A DNA stretch of 7,414 nt, from positions 1 through 7,414 of the forward strand of contig CAAGLV010000182.1 of the NCBI GenBank assembly GCA_900770875.1, in the 5' to 3' direction. Below are positions 7,269-7,414 of this stretch, one piece after another. The notes under the pieces are model-generated. The model worked only from the letters and a program-made list of their open reading frames with translations. It made no database searches and was not told the origin of the DNA. Source of the stretch: Flavobacteriales bacterium. Its GTDB lineage: Bacteria; Bacteroidota; Bacteroidia; Flavobacteriales; Weeksellaceae. Position numbers and translations under genes: made by a program. The first letter of the stretch is position 1. The number at the start of each line of letters is the position of its first letter.

Positions 7269-7280
7269 AGGGAAAACCCT
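7269..7280. promoter_or_regulatory. AGGG-AAAA-CCCT dyad, candidate operator for the edge promoter
   Basis: The perfect dyad AGGG (7269-7272), AAAA, CCCT (7277-7280) is one of the few G+C-containing motifs in this AT-rich spacer. Its centre is about 45 nt upstream of the expected start point of the promoter at 7305-7312. This is a typical place for an activator such as a NarL-type regulator, and that promoter has no good -33 TTG. A related sequence, AGGAAACCCT, occurs at 7021-7030. The binding protein is not known; the adjacent regulator is an inference only. Confidence 0.35.
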
Positions 7281-7304
7281 TATAGCCGATTTTAAATGGC
7301 AAAC

Positions 7305-7312
7305 TATATTTG
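7305..7312 (+). promoter_or_regulatory. Bacteroidota -7 box of a gene beyond the right edge
   Basis: TATATTTG is a perfect match to the TAnnTTTG consensus of the Bacteroidota housekeeping sigma factor. Transcription would begin some 6-8 nt later, near 7318-7320, immediately before the TAAC repeat. No TTG is seen about 19 nt upstream of the box, so full activity may need an activator. The downstream gene is not in the window. Confidence 0.65.
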
Positions 7313-7320
7313 TATCACAA

Positions 7321-7412
<92 letters not shown>

Positions 7413-7414
7413 AC

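Overview
The DNA is strongly AT-rich, roughly 30% G+C by eye. It uses TAnnTTTG-like promoter boxes, has almost no Shine-Dalgarno sequences, and its protein sequences look like those of Flavobacteriia. A member of the Bacteroidota, probably a flavobacterium, is the best guess. All recognisable genes lie on the + strand.

Left part (1-4260): the end of a Wadjet (JetABCD / MksBEFG-like) plasmid-defence operon. It holds the last 89 codons of jetA (DUF3375 kleisin), a complete jetB (DUF4194, MukE/KITE-like) and a complete jetC (1125-aa SMC-type ATPase with Walker A, signature and Walker B motifs intact). The genes overlap by 8 and 17 nt. A strong hairpin-plus-T-run terminator ends the operon 22 nt after jetC, so the nuclease subunit JetD is not encoded downstream. 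It must lie upstream of the window or elsewhere, or be missing.

Middle part (4261-7002): a second transcription unit with its own candidate promoter. Its genes are an unrecognised 213-aa soluble protein, a 7-helix membrane protein, a short HisKA_3-type histidine kinase with no sensor domain, and a NarL/LuxR-type response regulator. The last three genes overlap (28 nt, then ATGA). The likely reading is that the membrane protein senses or scaffolds, the kinase passes phosphate to Asp57 of the regulator, and the regulator controls promoters nearby. The function of the first protein is unknown.

Right part (7003-7414): no protein gene is visible. It holds three successive potential hairpins, the last a good terminator. 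Together with a weak promoter-like box these could be a small RNA of about 115 nt or a structured 3' UTR. Next come an AGGG-AAAA-CCCT dyad, a perfect TAnnTTTG box, and 23 perfect copies of TAAC. The repeat would begin almost exactly at the transcription start, giving a G-free leader that could change length. The gene it leads to is outside the window. The Wadjet genes belong to a known system. The least explained parts are the sensor operon's first gene and the regulated-looking, repeat-bearing promoter at the right edge.
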